The position numbers and the translations under genes were made by a program. The notes under the pieces were generated by a model. It was not told the origin of the DNA and made no database searches. It was given only the letters and a program-made list of their open reading frames with translations. From positions 124,001 to 188,000 of the forward strand of contig CAWGTD010000014.1 of the NCBI GenBank assembly GCA_963825415.1: DNA of 64,000 bases, written 5' to 3'. Positions within the stretch are counted from its first letter, which is position 1. Each line of letters begins with the position of its first letter. Origin of the DNA: BP-464 sp963825415 (GTDB lineage: Bacteria; Actinomycetota; Thermoleophilia; Solirubrobacterales; Solirubrobacteraceae). Shown piece after piece: positions 7,002-13,642 of the stretch.

Positions 7002-8003
7002 TCAGCCGAAGCGCTCGGCCGCGATGGCGCGGAGCTTCGCGCGGTCGTGGCGTGCCTGGATGCGCCGGACGGTGCCCGAGCGCGAGCGCATGACGAGCGA
7101 GTCGGTCGTGGCCGTGCCGTCCTGGTAGTGGACGCCCTCGAGGACGTCGCCGTCGGTCACGCCGGTCGCCGAGAAGAAGCAGTCGTCGGAGGCGACGAGG
7201 TCGTCGGCGGTGAGCTGGCGCTCGAGGTCGTAGCCCTGCTCGAGCGCGGCTGTGCGCTCCTCGTCGTTGCGCGGCCACAGGCGGCCGACGATCGAGCCGC
7301 CGGTGCACTTGATCGCCGCCGCAGAGATCACGCCCTCCGGCGTTCCGCCGACGCCCCACAGCACGTCGACCGTCGAGCGGTCCGAGACGGCCAGCAGCGC
7401 GGCCGAGACGTCGCCGTCGGAGATCAACCGGACGCGCGCGCCACACTCGCGGATCTCGCGCAGCATGTCCTCGTGGCGTGGCCGGTCGAGCATGATGACC
7501 ATGACGTCGCCGATCTCGGTGCCCTTGCGCTCGGCCACGAGTGCCAGCGTCTCGGGCAGCGGCCGGTCGAGGTCGAGCAGGTCCGCGAACGCCGGGCCCG
7601 CCGCGAGCTTCTCCATGTAGACGCACGGACCGGGGTCGAACATGCTCCCGCGCTCGGCCAGCGCGATGACGGCCAGCGCGCGCGGCATGCCCTTGGCGGT
7701 CAGCGTCGTGCCCTCCAGCGGGTCGACGGCGATGTCGACCGCGGGCGGCGAGCCGTCGCCGATGTGCTCGCCGTTGTAGAGCATCGGCGCCTCGTCCTTC
7801 TCGCCCTCGCCGATGACGACCAGCCCGTCCATGCGGACGGTGTCGAGCACGAGGCGCATGGCGTCGACCGCGGCCTGGTCGGCGGCGATCTTGTCGCCGC
7901 GCCCGATCCAGCGCGCGGAGGCCAGCGCCGCCGCTTCGGTGACGCGCACCAGCTCGAGGGCCAGATTGCGATCCGGCCTCCCGGCGCGCTCCTCCGGCGT
8001 CAA
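7002..8003 (-). CDS. glpX: Class II fructose-1,6-bisphosphatase GlpX
   Basis: Gluconeogenic hydrolysis of fructose-1,6-bisphosphate to fructose-6-phosphate, metal dependent. The 333 residues match the family. Motifs: RNLALELVRVTEAAA at the N-terminus, GLVVIGEGEKDEAPML (metal-binding Glu/Asp), DIAVDPLEGTT (the lithium-sensitive phosphatase DPxxGT), and WGVGGTPEGVISAAAIK. The start is most likely the TTG at 8003: it overlaps the upstream stop as TTGA and yields the expected N-terminus, whereas no ATG or GTG fits. That overlap implies translational coupling to the upstream membrane protein. Its product joins the hexose-phosphate pool used by the pentose-phosphate operon further right. Confidence 0.95.
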   Translation of the reverse strand: MTPEERAGRPDRNLALELVRVTEAAALASARWIGRGDKIAADQAAVDAMRLVLDTVRMDGLVVIGEGEKDEAPMLYNGEHIGDGSPPAVDIAVDPLEGTTLTAKGMPRALAVIALAERGSMFDPGPCVYMEKLAAGPAFADLLDLDRPLPETLALVAERKGTEIGDVMVIMLDRPRHEDMLREIRECGARVRLISDGDVSAALLAVSDRSTVDVLWGVGGTPEGVISAAAIKCTGGSIVGRLWPRNDEERTAALEQGYDLERQLTADDLVASDDCFFSATGVTDGDVLEGVHYQDGTATTDSLVMRSRSGTVRRIQARHDRAKLRAIAAERFG

Positions 8004-8455
8004 ATGGTCCCCGGAGGCTTGCGCCGGACCTCGGTCTCCTGCTGGCGCATGACCGCCCCACCGAGCATCAGCAGGGTCCCCAGCAGCGACACGAACCAGC
8101 CGTAGCGCAGGCCGATCAGGGACTGGCTGTCGCCCGGGCGGTCGATCACGCCGGTGTAGCCGACGAGCCCGAAGGCGGCGATCGCCGTGACGGCGGTCAT
8201 CTCGCCGCGCGGCCACGAAAGCGCGTGGTCGTTGACGATGATCCAGGCGAGGATCAGCGGCGCCGCGGCGCCGGCCAGCAGGAACCAACGCATGGTCGGA
8301 TGCGACTCCCAGCCGGTCAGGTTCCCGGGCTCCGTGATGTTGCCGACCTTGCCGTTGACCTCGAGGTGATACCAGGCCAGGAACAGCCCGAGAGCGAGCA
8401 GTACACCGCCCCCCATCGCGATCCATTCACCACGCCGAAGCCGCGAGAAGTCCAT
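8000..8455 (-). CDS. Four-helix membrane protein, unknown function
   Basis: 151 residues with four predicted transmembrane segments: MGGGVLLALGLFLAWY, FLLAGAAAPLILAWIIV, VTAIAAFGLVGYTGVI and LRYGWFVSLLGTLLMLGGAV. The loop after helix 1 is long and polar with WESHPTMRW. No family is recognised with certainty; small four-helix proteins of this kind are frequent in Actinobacteria. It is the first gene of a two-gene unit with glpX, whose TTG start overlaps its stop by 4 bases. It diverges from the F420-type oxidoreductase gene, leaving 26 bases between starts, so promoters must overlap the coding ends or be very compact. Confidence 0.75.
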   Translation of the reverse strand: MDFSRLRRGEWIAMGGGVLLALGLFLAWYHLEVNGKVGNITEPGNLTGWESHPTMRWFLLAGAAAPLILAWIIVNDHALSWPRGEMTAVTAIAAFGLVGYTGVIDRPGDSQSLIGLRYGWFVSLLGTLLMLGGAVMRQQETEVRRKPPGTI

Positions 8456-8481
8456 GCGGGCGCAGCCTATACCGTGCCCAC

Positions 8482-9414
8482 ATGCCTGACGTCCGCTGGG
8501 GCCTGACGATCCCGTTCCCCGGCATCGCGCTGCACGACCATCTCGACCTCTTCCGCCGCGCGGAGTCCGCCGGCTACGACGATCTGTGGACCGGCGAGAC
8601 CGCGGGGCCCGACGGCTTCACGCCGCTCGCGCTGGCCGCCGCGGTCACCGAGCGCGTTCGGCTGGCCACCGGCATCGTCAACCCGTACACGCGCGGGCCG
8701 GCGCTGCTGGCGCAGCAGGCCGCCGCGCTCCAGGACGCCAGCGGCGGGCGTTTCGTCCTCGGCCTCGGCTCGTCGTCGAACGTGATCGTCGAGCGCTGGA
8801 ACCAGATCCCGTTCGTCAAGCCGCTGTCGAAGATGCGCGAGACGATCGAGATGCTGCGGCCGGTGTTCGCCGGCGAGCGCGGCCCGGGCGGGTTCAAGCT
8901 CGAGACGCCGCCGGCACAGCCGATCCCGATCGTGGTCGCCGCGCTGCGCGGCAAGATGCTGGCCCTGGCCGCCGAGCTCGGCGACGGCGCGTTCACGAAC
9001 TTCCTGCCGCTCTCCGGCCTGCCCAAGGTCAAGGAGGCGTTCGGCAGCGACGACAAGGAGCTCGCCTGCCGGTTCTTCTGCGTGCCGCAGCCCGAGGAGC
9101 AGGGGCTGGCGCTCGCGCGCCACCTGTTCGCGGCCTACGGGACGGTGCCCGTCTACGCGGAGTTCTTCCGCTGGCTGGGCTGGGCCGAGCAACTCGACCC
9201 GATGGTGGAGGCCTGGCAGGGCGGCGATCGCAAGCGCGCGCTCGAGCTGGTCCCCGACGACCTCGTTCGCGAGATCTTCGTCTTCGGCGACCCCGACGCC
9301 ATGCGCGAGCGCCTTGGCGCGTTCGTCGACGGCGGGATCACGACGCTGATCCTCACCCCGTTGACGAGCCCGGACGACCTGCCGCGACTGATCGACGCAC
9401 TCGCTCCCTCCTAG
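8482..9414 (+). CDS. LLM-class (luciferase-like) F420-dependent oxidoreductase
   Basis: 310-residue TIM-barrel oxidoreductase of the bacterial luciferase superfamily. The N-terminus PDVRWGLTIPFPGIALHDHL, the SAGYDDLWTGE motif, RLATGIVNPYTRGP, the DASGGRFVLGLGSSS phosphate-binding segment and PIPIVVAALRGKML are typical of the F420-using branch found across Actinobacteria. Redox reactions of this branch use F420H2 instead of NAD(P)H. The substrate cannot be predicted. It is followed after 18 bases by a BrkB-type gene. A second F420-family candidate is the nitroreductase-family gene near the right end of the window. Confidence 0.88.
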   Translation: MPDVRWGLTIPFPGIALHDHLDLFRRAESAGYDDLWTGETAGPDGFTPLALAAAVTERVRLATGIVNPYTRGPALLAQQAAALQDASGGRFVLGLGSSSNVIVERWNQIPFVKPLSKMRETIEMLRPVFAGERGPGGFKLETPPAQPIPIVVAALRGKMLALAAELGDGAFTNFLPLSGLPKVKEAFGSDDKELACRFFCVPQPEEQGLALARHLFAAYGTVPVYAEFFRWLGWAEQLDPMVEAWQGGDRKRALELVPDDLVREIFVFGDPDAMRERLGAFVDGGITTLILTPLTSPDDLPRLIDALAPS

Positions 9415-9432
9415 CGGGTAGGACCATCCCCT

Positions 9433-10242
9433 ATGGAGCTGGCGATCCCGAATCGACGGGAGCTGCGCCGCGTGAGCGGCGCGGTCGTCGACGGCTTCTC
9501 CGAGCACCGGCTGCTGACCTACGCCAGCGCGATCGCCTACCAGGTGATCAGCTCGGTCATCCCGTTCGCGCTCTTCGCACTCGCGTTGATGGGCGTGCTG
9601 AATCTCGACGATCTCTGGACGAAACACCTCAGCCCGTCGATCGCCGACCGCGCCTCCTACGAGGTCTGGGCGGTTGCGGACAAGACGGTCCTCCAGGTGC
9701 TCGAGCACAAGCAGACGTTCTGGGTGACCTTCGGGCTGCTGTTGATGCTCTGGGAGCTGTCGGGCGCGATGCGAGCGACGATGCAGGCGCTCGACGACGT
9801 CTACGAGGCACGGCGCAAGCGCTCGTGGCGCGAGCGCTACGCCATCTCGATCGGGCTGGCGGCGGCAGTGGGCCTGCTGATGCTCGTCGCGCTGGTGGTC
9901 ATCATCGGTGGACGGTCGGTGGTGGGCGGCGTCGGCTCGCTGTTCGCGCGCTACGCCGTGGCCGCCGTGCTGCTGACGCTGGCGGTGGGCCTGACGCTGC
10001 GATTCGCGCCGGCCGTGCGCCAGCCGATCCGGTGGATCGGGCCGGGCTCGGTGGTGATCGTGGCCGGCTGGCTGCTCGTCGTCGGCGGCTACATCGGCTA
10101 CGCGGGAGGGGTCGCGTCCTACGACTCGGTGTTCGGCTCGCTGGCGGTCGCGTTCGTGCTGATCGTCGCCGTGTACCTGTCGGCGATCGTCTTCCTGGTC
10201 GGCGTGCTGGTCGACGCCAGCGCGCGCGAAGCCAGCCGGTAG
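9433..10242 (+). CDS. YihY/BrkB-family inner membrane protein
   Basis: 269 residues with about six transmembrane helices, including AIAYQVISSVIPFALFALAL, TFWVTFGLLLMLWELS, GLAAAVGLLMLVALVVII and LAVAFVLIVAVYLSAIVFLVG. The family signatures are present: YASAIAYQVISSVIPF near residue 33, then WELSGAMRATMQALDDVYEARRKR, the conserved cytoplasmic loop. The family was once called RNase BN, wrongly; its molecular function is still unclear (proposed transporter or envelope protein). It sits 18 bases after the LLM gene and 9 bases before an SDR gene, suggesting an operon. Confidence 0.88.
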   Translation: MELAIPNRRELRRVSGAVVDGFSEHRLLTYASAIAYQVISSVIPFALFALALMGVLNLDDLWTKHLSPSIADRASYEVWAVADKTVLQVLEHKQTFWVTFGLLLMLWELSGAMRATMQALDDVYEARRKRSWRERYAISIGLAAAVGLLMLVALVVIIGGRSVVGGVGSLFARYAVAAVLLTLAVGLTLRFAPAVRQPIRWIGPGSVVIVAGWLLVVGGYIGYAGGVASYDSVFGSLAVAFVLIVAVYLSAIVFLVGVLVDASAREASR

Positions 10243-10251
10243 GGTCGCGGC

Positions 10252-11076
10252 GTGCCCGGGCTCGTCGTCATCACCGGCGCATCCACCGGGATCGGCCTGG
10301 CGACCGCGCGGCGGCTGGCCGATCGCGGCTTCGACGTCATCGCCGGCGTGCGCTCCGAGCGCGCCGCCGAGGAGGTGCGCGGCGAGCGGATCGAGCCCGC
10401 GATCGTCGACGTCACGGATGCCGCGCAGGTGGAGGCGCTGCGCGCGCAGGTCGGCGACCGCCCGCTGGCCGGCCTTGTCAACAACGCCGGGGTGAGCATC
10501 AGCGGGCCCACGGAGTTCCTGCCCCTCGACGAGGTCCGGCGCCAGCTCGAGATCAACCTGCTCGGCCACATCGCCGTCATCCAGGCGCTGCTGGAAGCGC
10601 TGCGTCGCGGCGGCGGCCGGATCGTCAACACCGGCTCGGTCGGTGCCCGCACCCCGCTGCCCTTCTCCGGCGCCTACGCCGCGTCGAAGGCCGGACTATG
10701 GGCGGTGGGCGAGTCGCTGCGCGGCGAGCTGCGGCCGTGGGGCATCCATGTCGCGACGGTCGAGCCGGGCGCGATCGCCACGCCGATCTGGGCCAAGATC
10801 GGCCAGCAGGCCGGCGCGGCCGGGGCGCAGATGCCCCCACGCGGCCAGGAGCTGTACGGCGCGACGCTGGCGAAGGCCGACGAGGTCGTCGCGAAGCTCA
10901 GTCGCTCGGCGATCCCGCCCGAGAAGGTCGCGGAGGTCATCGAGCACGCGCTGACCGCGCGCCGCCCGAAGGACCGCTACCTCGTCGGCCGGGATGCCAA
11001 GGCGCAGGTGGTGGCCCGCCGGCTACTGGGCGCCCGCCGCTGGGACGCGGTCCTGCGGCGGCAGATGGGCGTCTAG
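10252..11076 (+). CDS. Short-chain dehydrogenase/reductase
   Basis: 274-residue classical SDR that reduces or oxidises a carbonyl/alcohol with NAD(P). Motifs: VVITGASTGIGLATARRL (TGxxxGxG) at the N-terminus, VNNAGVSISGP (NNAG), NTGSVGART (catalytic Ser), then YAASKAGLW (YxxxK). The C-terminal part (KAQVVARRLLGARRWDAVLRR) is longer than minimal SDRs, like retinol-dehydrogenase-like members. The start is a GTG at 10252, 9 bases after the BrkB gene. Substrate unknown. Confidence 0.9.
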   Translation: MPGLVVITGASTGIGLATARRLADRGFDVIAGVRSERAAEEVRGERIEPAIVDVTDAAQVEALRAQVGDRPLAGLVNNAGVSISGPTEFLPLDEVRRQLEINLLGHIAVIQALLEALRRGGGRIVNTGSVGARTPLPFSGAYAASKAGLWAVGESLRGELRPWGIHVATVEPGAIATPIWAKIGQQAGAAGAQMPPRGQELYGATLAKADEVVAKLSRSAIPPEKVAEVIEHALTARRPKDRYLVGRDAKAQVVARRLLGARRWDAVLRRQMGV

Positions 11077-11092
11077 CTCGGCGCGGCCGCGG

Positions 11093-11227
11093 TCAGCAGC
11101 CGGCCCCGCGGCAGCCAGGATCGAACAGCAAGGCCACCATGAAGATGAGAAAACAGATGCCGACCACGGCCGGCCCCCAACTCCTCCAGGAGTGGGTCCA
11201 GATGAACATGTTCTTGAACGGATGCAT
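11093..11227 (-). CDS. 44-residue single-pass membrane protein
   Basis: Tiny protein encoded just after the anti-sigma gene. The chosen ATG at 11227 has a good ribosome binding site (CTGGAGG, 6 bases upstream). One transmembrane helix spans about residues 18-34 (PAVVGICFLIFMVALLF), followed by a short tail DPGCRGAGC with two Cys. The first residues, MHPFKNMFIWTHSW, are aromatic-rich. No family is recognised. As third gene after an ECF sigma factor and its zinc-finger anti-sigma it may tune or localise that pair (inference from position). Confidence 0.6.
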   Translation of the reverse strand: MHPFKNMFIWTHSWRSWGPAVVGICFLIFMVALLFDPGCRGAGC

Positions 11228-11293
11228 CAATGCCTCCAGGGGGGACGGTGGAGGGGCGAACTTAGCTTCCGCGGAATGCGGATGCAACCCGTA

Positions 11294-11557
11294 CTAGGCG
11301 GCCCAGGCCACGAAGACGCCGTCGAGCGCCTCGCGAGCCTCCGGCGAGAGGTCGTCGGGGTCCAGGCGGCCCGTGAGCTCGATCGTCGTGCGGATCTGCT
11401 CGAGGTAGAGCGAGCAGTGCGGACACGCCGCCAGATGGGTCTCGAAGCGCGCGCGGTCGGAGGGTTTCATGGCGCCGTCGAGATACGCGGTGACCGCCTC
11501 GACCACGTCGCGCAGGGCACGGGTTCCGATCTCCGTCTCCAAAGCCTCATTGCCCAT
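11294..11557 (-). CDS. Zinc-finger (zf-HC2) anti-sigma factor
   Basis: 87-residue soluble protein with the ZAS/zf-HC2 signature His41-x3-Cys45-x2-Cys48 (THLAACPHC). Such proteins bind a cognate ECF sigma factor and release it when the zinc site senses thiol oxidation or another signal (family knowledge). There is no transmembrane helix, so it is of the soluble, redox-type RsrA-like kind. Its start overlaps the sigma gene's stop by 11 bases, which couples their translation. The downstream small membrane protein could supply the membrane link missing here. Confidence 0.85.
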   Translation of the reverse strand: MGNEALETEIGTRALRDVVEAVTAYLDGAMKPSDRARFETHLAACPHCSLYLEQIRTTIELTGRLDPDDLSPEAREALDGVFVAWAA

Positions 11558-12164
11558 CTCCCAGGTGTTCTTCCAGCGCCACCCGGACCTTTGCCCGCGC
11601 CCGGTGCAGCAGAACTCTCTGGTTGGTCTCGCTGATGTCCAGGGCGTTGCACGTCTCGTCGGAAGGAAATCCTTCGAGGTCGCGCAGGGTGATCACGAGG
11701 CGCTGCGCCGTCGGCAGCTGATCGATCGCCGCCCGCGCCACGGCAAGCGTCTCGTCCGAATAGACCTTGAGCTCGGGCGAGTCCTCCCAGCGCCGCGGCG
11801 GCGACCTCCAGGCGCCATCGCTGAAGAAGCGATCGGGGTCGACGCTCGCATCCTCGGAGCCCATCTCGCGCGCCGCGAGCGCGGCGAACGGCACGCTGCG
11901 CGACTCGCGAACCCCCCGCGTCATCGCCCGATTGAGCAGGATGCGGAAGACCCAGGTCTTCAGCGACGAGCGGCCCTCGAAGCGGTCGATCCCCTGGAGA
12001 ACGCCCAGCCACGCCTCCTGGACGACCTCCTCGGCGACCGCGCGACTCGGGACGTACGAGCGCGCAAGGCGCAGCATCGAAGGCGCCCACAACGCGACCA
12101 ACTCGGCGAAGGCCTGCTCGTCACGTGCGCGCAGGCGTTGGACCAGCTCCCGTTCGTCCACCAT
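11547..12164 (-). CDS. ECF-type RNA polymerase sigma factor
   Basis: 205-residue group 4 sigma factor. Region 2: QAFAELVALWAPSMLRLARSY, EEVVQEAWLGVLQGIDRFEG and SLKTWVFRILLNRA; region 4: AIDQLPTAQRLVITLRDLEG and the helix-turn-helix ALDISETNQRVLLHRAR. The architecture matches SigE/RpoE-like ECF factors without extra domains. The ATG at 12164 was chosen as the start because it begins right at region 2. It forms an operon with the anti-sigma and small membrane genes. It diverges from the ROK kinase gene with about 43 bases between starts, so control regions overlap. Confidence 0.92.
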   Translation of the reverse strand: MVDERELVQRLRARDEQAFAELVALWAPSMLRLARSYVPSRAVAEEVVQEAWLGVLQGIDRFEGRSSLKTWVFRILLNRAMTRGVRESRSVPFAALAAREMGSEDASVDPDRFFSDGAWRSPPRRWEDSPELKVYSDETLAVARAAIDQLPTAQRLVITLRDLEGFPSDETCNALDISETNQRVLLHRARAKVRVALEEHLGDGQ

Positions 12165-12207
12165 GGATGACCCTAACGACCGCCTCATGTATGAGAGATT
12201 GCGTTCC

Positions 12208-13125
12208 GTGACCAGGCTGGTCGGGGTGGACGTCGGTGGGACCAAGGTGGCCGTGGCCACTCTGGACGACGGCCGCCTCAGCGAAACGCGCACCCGGCCG
12301 ACCGAACTCGAGTCCCCCGACGCCCTGGTCGACCAGCTCGAGGAGGCGATCCAGGAGGCCCTGCCGGCCGATGCCGTGGGCATCGGCGTGCCCTCGGTCG
12401 TCGACTGGGCCAAGGGCGCCGCGCGCTCGTCGGTGAACATCCCGCTCGAGCACGTTCCGCTGCGAAAGATCCTGCGCAAGCGCCTCGAGGTGCCGGTCTA
12501 CGTCGACAACGACGCGACGGTGGCCGCCGTCGCCGAGGCGCACGGGCCCGACGCGAAAGTCGACGTCCGCCACCTCGTGATGCTCACCGTCGGGACAGGC
12601 ATCGGCGGCGGGATCGTCATCGACGGTCACATCTACCGCGGCGCGACGGGCGCGGCCGCCGAGCTCGGCCACATGATCATCGGCGCGGACCTCGACGACG
12701 GCGCACCCGACCCCGAGGGCCCGCCGCGGCCCGGCTCGCTGGAGCGCCTGGCGGCGGGCCGCGCGCTGGACCAGCTCGCCGCCGAGCGCGGGCTGACCGA
12801 CGGGCGCGGCGCGGTCGAGGCCGCGCAGCGCGGCGATTCGGCCGGACTGGAGTGCATGCGGATCCTCGGCGAGCGCCTCGGCATCGGCATCGCCAATGTG
12901 ATCCTGGCGCTGGAGCCCGACGTCGTCGCCATCGGCGGCGGCGTCTCGGCCGCCGGTGAGCTGCTGTTGCACCACGCGCGCGAGACCGCGCAGCGGTTCA
13001 TCCTGCGCGGTGTGGGCACCAGGACCGAGATCCGGATCGCGCGCTACGGCCCGGAGGCGGGCGTCCTCGGCGCGGCGCTGATGGCCGGCCAGGAGCTGTT
13101 GCTCGAACAGGACGAGCTCGGATGA
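12208..13125 (+). CDS. ROK-family sugar kinase (probable glucokinase)
   Basis: 305-residue ATP-dependent sugar kinase that starts the sugar-phosphate operon. Motifs: GVDVGGTKVAVATLDDG (phosphate 1), VYVDNDATVAAVAEA, the catalytic Asp in NDAT, LTVGTGIGGGIVIDG (phosphate 2), ELGHMII, and a C-terminal IGGGVSAAGELLL. Glucose is the likeliest substrate because the next genes use G6P. Odd: the zinc site CxCGxxGCxE that normally follows ELGH is missing; the equivalent stretch is GADLDDGAPDPEGPPRPGSL without any Cys. The start is probably the GTG at 12208, just before the conserved RLVGVDVGGT; ATGs at 12187 and 12163 are also in frame. It ends 76 bases before rpiB. Confidence 0.88.
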   Translation: MTRLVGVDVGGTKVAVATLDDGRLSETRTRPTELESPDALVDQLEEAIQEALPADAVGIGVPSVVDWAKGAARSSVNIPLEHVPLRKILRKRLEVPVYVDNDATVAAVAEAHGPDAKVDVRHLVMLTVGTGIGGGIVIDGHIYRGATGAAAELGHMIIGADLDDGAPDPEGPPRPGSLERLAAGRALDQLAAERGLTDGRGAVEAAQRGDSAGLECMRILGERLGIGIANVILALEPDVVAIGGGVSAAGELLLHHARETAQRFILRGVGTRTEIRIARYGPEAGVLGAALMAGQELLLEQDELG

Positions 13126-13201
13126 GGGCCGAAGGCCAGTTCACGACGGCCCGGAGGGCCGGCGTTGGTCTCCCAAGCGCCGACTGGATGGAGGCAAGGG
13201 G
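13126..13201 (+). ncRNA. Structured leader copy A, in front of rpiB (candidate cis-regulatory RNA)
   Basis: The 76 bases between the ROK stop and the rpiB ATG form a repeat shared with 17256-17331. Elements: hairpin GGCC-GAA-GGCC (13127-13137), hairpin CGGCCC-GGA-GGGCCG (13147-13161), a GUUGG/CCAA-type helix, a conserved TCTCC (13169-13173), and the ribosome binding site GGAGGCAAG (13190-13198). TCTCC can pair with GGAGG, so the RNA could hide or expose the ribosome site. Compared with copy B, the second hairpin shows a compensatory change: the C-G pair closing the loop is A-T there. No known riboswitch class was recognised. Confidence 0.6.
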
Positions 13202-13642
13202 ATGATCATCGCCGTCGGCTTCGACCACGCCGGCGTCCCGCTGCGCGACACGGTCCTCGACACGCTGCGCGATGCCGGCCACGAGCCGATCGACCTCGGC
13301 GACGCCGACGATTACCCCGACATCGCGCGGACGGTGTGCGCGGCGGTGCTCGCCGGCGAGGCCGAGCGCGGCGTGCTCGTGTGCGGTTCGGGCGCCGGCG
13401 TCGCGGTCGCGGCCACCAAGATCAAGGGCATCCGCGCAGCGGTGACCCACGACACGTACACGGGCGCGCAGTGCGTCAGCCACGACGACTGCAACGTCGC
13501 GTGCCTCGGCGCGCGCGTCGTCGGTTCCGCGTACGCGGCCGACATCGTCCGCGCGTTCGCGGGCGCGGCGTACTCCGGTGAGGAGCGCCACCAGCGGCGA
13601 CTTGACAAGGTTTCCGAGATCGAGCGAAAAGGAGCTCCATGA
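13202..13642 (+). CDS. rpiB: Ribose-5-phosphate isomerase B
   Basis: Interconverts ribose-5-phosphate and ribulose-5-phosphate in the non-oxidative pentose-phosphate branch. 146 residues, usual for RpiB/LacAB. Motifs: AVGFDHAGVPLRD (normally SDHAG), DDYPDIARTV, GVLVCGSGAGVAVAATKIKGIRAA with the catalytic Cys, and HDDCNVACLGARVVG. The ATG at 13202 is preceded by GGAGGCAAGGGG. It follows a structured leader and overlaps the tal-pgi start by 4 bases (ATGA), so translation is coupled. The first Ser of the SDHAG motif is Phe here, a mild deviation; the fold and active residues are kept. Confidence 0.93.
   Translation: MIIAVGFDHAGVPLRDTVLDTLRDAGHEPIDLGDADDYPDIARTVCAAVLAGEAERGVLVCGSGAGVAVAATKIKGIRAAVTHDTYTGAQCVSHDDCNVACLGARVVGSAYAADIVRAFAGAAYSGEERHQRRLDKVSEIERKGAP

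Noticed and set aside
9433..10242. Annotation as ribonuclease BN
   Set aside because: The BrkB/YihY family was misnamed; it is a membrane protein with no nuclease motif.
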